A stretch of DNA of 64,000 nucleotides from Halorussus amylolyticus (GTDB taxonomy: Archaea > Halobacteriota > Halobacteria > Halobacteriales > Haladaptataceae): contig NZ_ML974135.1 in assembly GCF_004143485.2 (NCBI RefSeq), positions 132,286 through 196,285 of the forward strand, in the 5' to 3' direction. Below are positions 62,475 through 64,000 of this stretch, piece by piece (position 1 is the stretch's first letter; every line of letters begins with the position of its first letter). A model generated the notes under the pieces. The model was not told the origin of the DNA and did not search any database. It saw only the letters and a program-made list of their open reading frames with translations. Both the position numbers and the translations under genes were made by a program.

Positions 62475-63440
62475 ATGGCCGAATCAGAGACCGTACTCGT
62501 CACCGGAGGGACAGGATTCATCGGGTCGTACGTCGCCGAAGACCTCGTGGAGGCGGGCCACGACGTGGTGGCTTACGACCTCTCGACCGACGACCGAATC
62601 CTCGAAAAGCTCGGCGTCGCCGACGACGTGGAAGTCGTCCGGGGAGATATCACCGACCCGACGAGCGTGTTCCGAGCGGTCACGGAGTCGGGCGCGACCC
62701 GAATCGTCCACCTCGCCGCGCTTCTCACGACCCTCGCGCGGGACAACCCCCGGAGCGCAGTCGAGGTGAACGTCATGGGAACGAACAACGTCTTCGAGGC
62801 CGCCCGGAGCCTCGACCAAGTCCAGCGCGTGGCGTGGGCGTCCTCGGCGGCGGTGTACGCTCCGCCAGCGAACTACGACGGCGATTGGGTGGACGAGGAG
62901 GACCTCGTCTACCCCGACACGCTGTACGGCGCGACCAAGGAGTACAACGAGCATCAGGCGAAGGTGTACTTCGAGGACCACGACGTGAGCCACGTCGGTC
63001 TGCGCCCGACGGTCGCCTACGGACCCTACCGCGAGACCGGCGGGTCGGCGTTCCTCGCGAACATCGTCGAGAAGCCCGCGCTCGGCGAGTCGTTCGCGGT
63101 GGAGTACGGCGACCAAGTCATCGACTGGCAGTACGTCAGGGACATCGCCCAAGCCTTCCGAAAGGCGGCGTTCGCGCCCGAGGAGGACCTGAGCCAGCGA
63201 ATCTACAACGTCCGAGGCGAGGTGGCGACGATTCGGGAGGCCGCCGAGACGGTCGCGCGAATCGTCCCGGACGCCGACATCGAGGTGAGCGACGAGGGCG
63301 AACTCCCGTGGACCCAGATGCTCGACATGACCGACGCGCAGGAAGATTTGGGCTACGACCCCGAGTTCGGCCTCGAAACCGGGTTCCGCGAGTACATCGA
63401 CGTGTTGCGGGCCGAAGAAGGACTGGAACCGCTACAGTAG
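62475..63440 (+). CDS. NAD-dependent epimerase/dehydratase (extended SDR)
   Basis: 321-residue sugar-nucleotide-type SDR. The NAD motif is VTGGTGFIGSYVAE, the active site Tyr/Lys pair is LYGATKEYNEHQAK, and the preceding ASSAAVYAPP holds the Ser. Start at 62475 is fixed by the TATA-like box and the N-terminal Rossmann strand. It resembles UDP-glucose 4-epimerase-like enzymes, but substrate is not determined. A cupin gene follows on the same strand. Confidence 0.87.
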   Translation: MAESETVLVTGGTGFIGSYVAEDLVEAGHDVVAYDLSTDDRILEKLGVADDVEVVRGDITDPTSVFRAVTESGATRIVHLAALLTTLARDNPRSAVEVNVMGTNNVFEAARSLDQVQRVAWASSAAVYAPPANYDGDWVDEEDLVYPDTLYGATKEYNEHQAKVYFEDHDVSHVGLRPTVAYGPYRETGGSAFLANIVEKPALGESFAVEYGDQVIDWQYVRDIAQAFRKAAFAPEEDLSQRIYNVRGEVATIREAAETVARIVPDADIEVSDEGELPWTQMLDMTDAQEDLGYDPEFGLETGFREYIDVLRAEEGLEPLQ

Positions 63441-63448
63441 TCAGTCGA

Positions 63449-63455
63449 ATTATTT
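63449..63455 (+). promoter_or_regulatory. TATA-like box of the cupin gene
   Basis: ATTATTT at 63449-63455 lies 27-33 bases before the ATG at 63482, so the cupin probably has its own leaderless promoter. Confidence 0.4.
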
Positions 63456-63481
63456 TTCGGCGAAGCGACTGAAGTCGGCCC

Positions 63482-63958
63482 ATGGAGAAAGTCGCAGTGG
63501 AAGCCGTCGAGAACGAGCGGAATCCGATGAAGGTCCACAGCGTTCGCAAACCCGTTTCGCGCGCGCTCGGGACCGACCACTTCGCGATGAACTACTTCGA
63601 ACTCGAAGCCGGAGAGTCGTTCTCGGGCGGTCTCCACCGACACAATGACCAGGAGGAGGTGTTCTACGTCGAGTCGGGAACCGCGACGTTCGAGGTGGGA
63701 CTCGACCGCGAGACGGTCGCGGTCGAGTCCGGAGAGCTGATTCGGTTCCCGCCGGGTGAGTTCCAGAAGGGGTACAACGCCGACGGCGAGACCGTGGAAG
63801 GGTGGGCGCTCGGCGCGCCGGGCGCGGGCCACGACTGGGACGAACTCCAGTCGCGCGCGTTCTGTCCGGACTGCGAGGACGAGCGCACCCACGACGTGGA
63901 CCTCGCGGACGGAGCGTTCGAACTGACCTGTACCGACTGCGGAACGACGCAGGGGTGA
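63482..63958 (+). CDS. Cupin with C-terminal zinc ribbon
   Basis: 158 residues. Residues 30-120 are a cupin barrel: GGLHRHNDQEEVFYVESGTA (His-x-His and Glu metal ligands) and FPPGEFQKGYN (the usual later His position is not His here). Residues 127-158 form a zinc ribbon with CPDC and CTDC pairs 21 residues apart. The barrel may bind metal or a small ligand, and the ribbon may mediate protein contact. Ends 42 bases before the window edge. Confidence 0.83.
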   Translation: MEKVAVEAVENERNPMKVHSVRKPVSRALGTDHFAMNYFELEAGESFSGGLHRHNDQEEVFYVESGTATFEVGLDRETVAVESGELIRFPPGEFQKGYNADGETVEGWALGAPGAGHDWDELQSRAFCPDCEDERTHDVDLADGAFELTCTDCGTTQG

Positions 63959-64000
63959 GTCGCGAGAGAGCAGAAACAGAACGGAGACCTAATTCACCGC

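Overview
The window is haloarchaeal chromosomal DNA (class Halobacteria). The sequence is GC-rich, the predicted proteins are strongly acidic, Tat-type secretion signals are common, and many genes carry a TATA-like box about 30 bases before the start codon, as expected for leaderless archaeal transcripts. The genus cannot be fixed from the sequence. The left edge (about bases 1-66) is low-complexity G/C sequence that looks like a contig-end artefact and cuts off a copper P-type ATPase gene.

Layout. 1-4.7 kb: truncated CopA-type ATPase, a divergent DCC oxidoreductase/HTTM membrane protein pair, and a hotdog thioesterase. 4.7-10.2 kb: class I ribonucleotide reductase (nrdA-nrdB, ATGA overlap) and a Rieske-domain fusion protein, separated by a small MITE-like inverted-repeat element. 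10.3-17.5 kb: Lrp-TRASH regulator, Nudix hydrolase, NicO-type metal transporter with a NikR-like operator candidate, DUF3592 protein, two-RCK potassium channel, ThiC, a VapBC pair with an operator palindrome, a MazG-like protein and a winged-helix regulator. 17.6-25.3 kb: cyclase-family hydrolase and a split molybdenum-hydroxylase (cox-like) gene set, with a WecB-like epimerase and a repeat-rich 0.6-kb gap between the halves. 25.4-35.6 kb: hemE, a giant secreted beta-propeller/PKD protein, two Tat-exported proteins, and hemG/hemH. 35.7-44 kb: DICT protein, RNase H-like exonuclease, membrane hydrolase, MFS permease, MlrC-type M81 protein and histidine kinase. 42.7-45 kb: M20 amidohydrolase and PLP dehydratase. 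45.1-47.8 kb: arsenic-type cassette (permease, ArsR, and divergently ArsN2 and ArsN1-like acetyltransferases). 47.9-49.3 kb: a TldD/TldE-like protein. 49.4-57.1 kb: a complete peptide ABC transporter operon and an M28 peptidase. 57.1-64 kb: CPBP protease, TPP enzyme, small unknown genes, MFS permease, SDR epimerase and cupin/zinc-ribbon protein.

Functional threads. Several genes serve peptide use (Dpp transporter, M28, M20). Metal and metalloid handling recurs (CopA, Lrp-TRASH, NicO, ArsR/permease/ArsN). HemE, HemG/HemY and HemH point to a porphyrin-based heme route rather than only the siroheme route usual for archaea.

Most notable observations: (1) the Dpp substrate-binding protein has its two halves in swapped order, a clean circular permutation of the SBP_bac_5 fold; (2) the ribonucleotide reductase small subunit has Phe where the radical Tyr should be and Glu where the first Asp ligand should be, the class Ic (Mn/Fe) signature; (3) the ArsR/permease/ArsN2/ArsN1 cassette suggests organoarsenical (arsinothricin-type) resistance in an archaeon.
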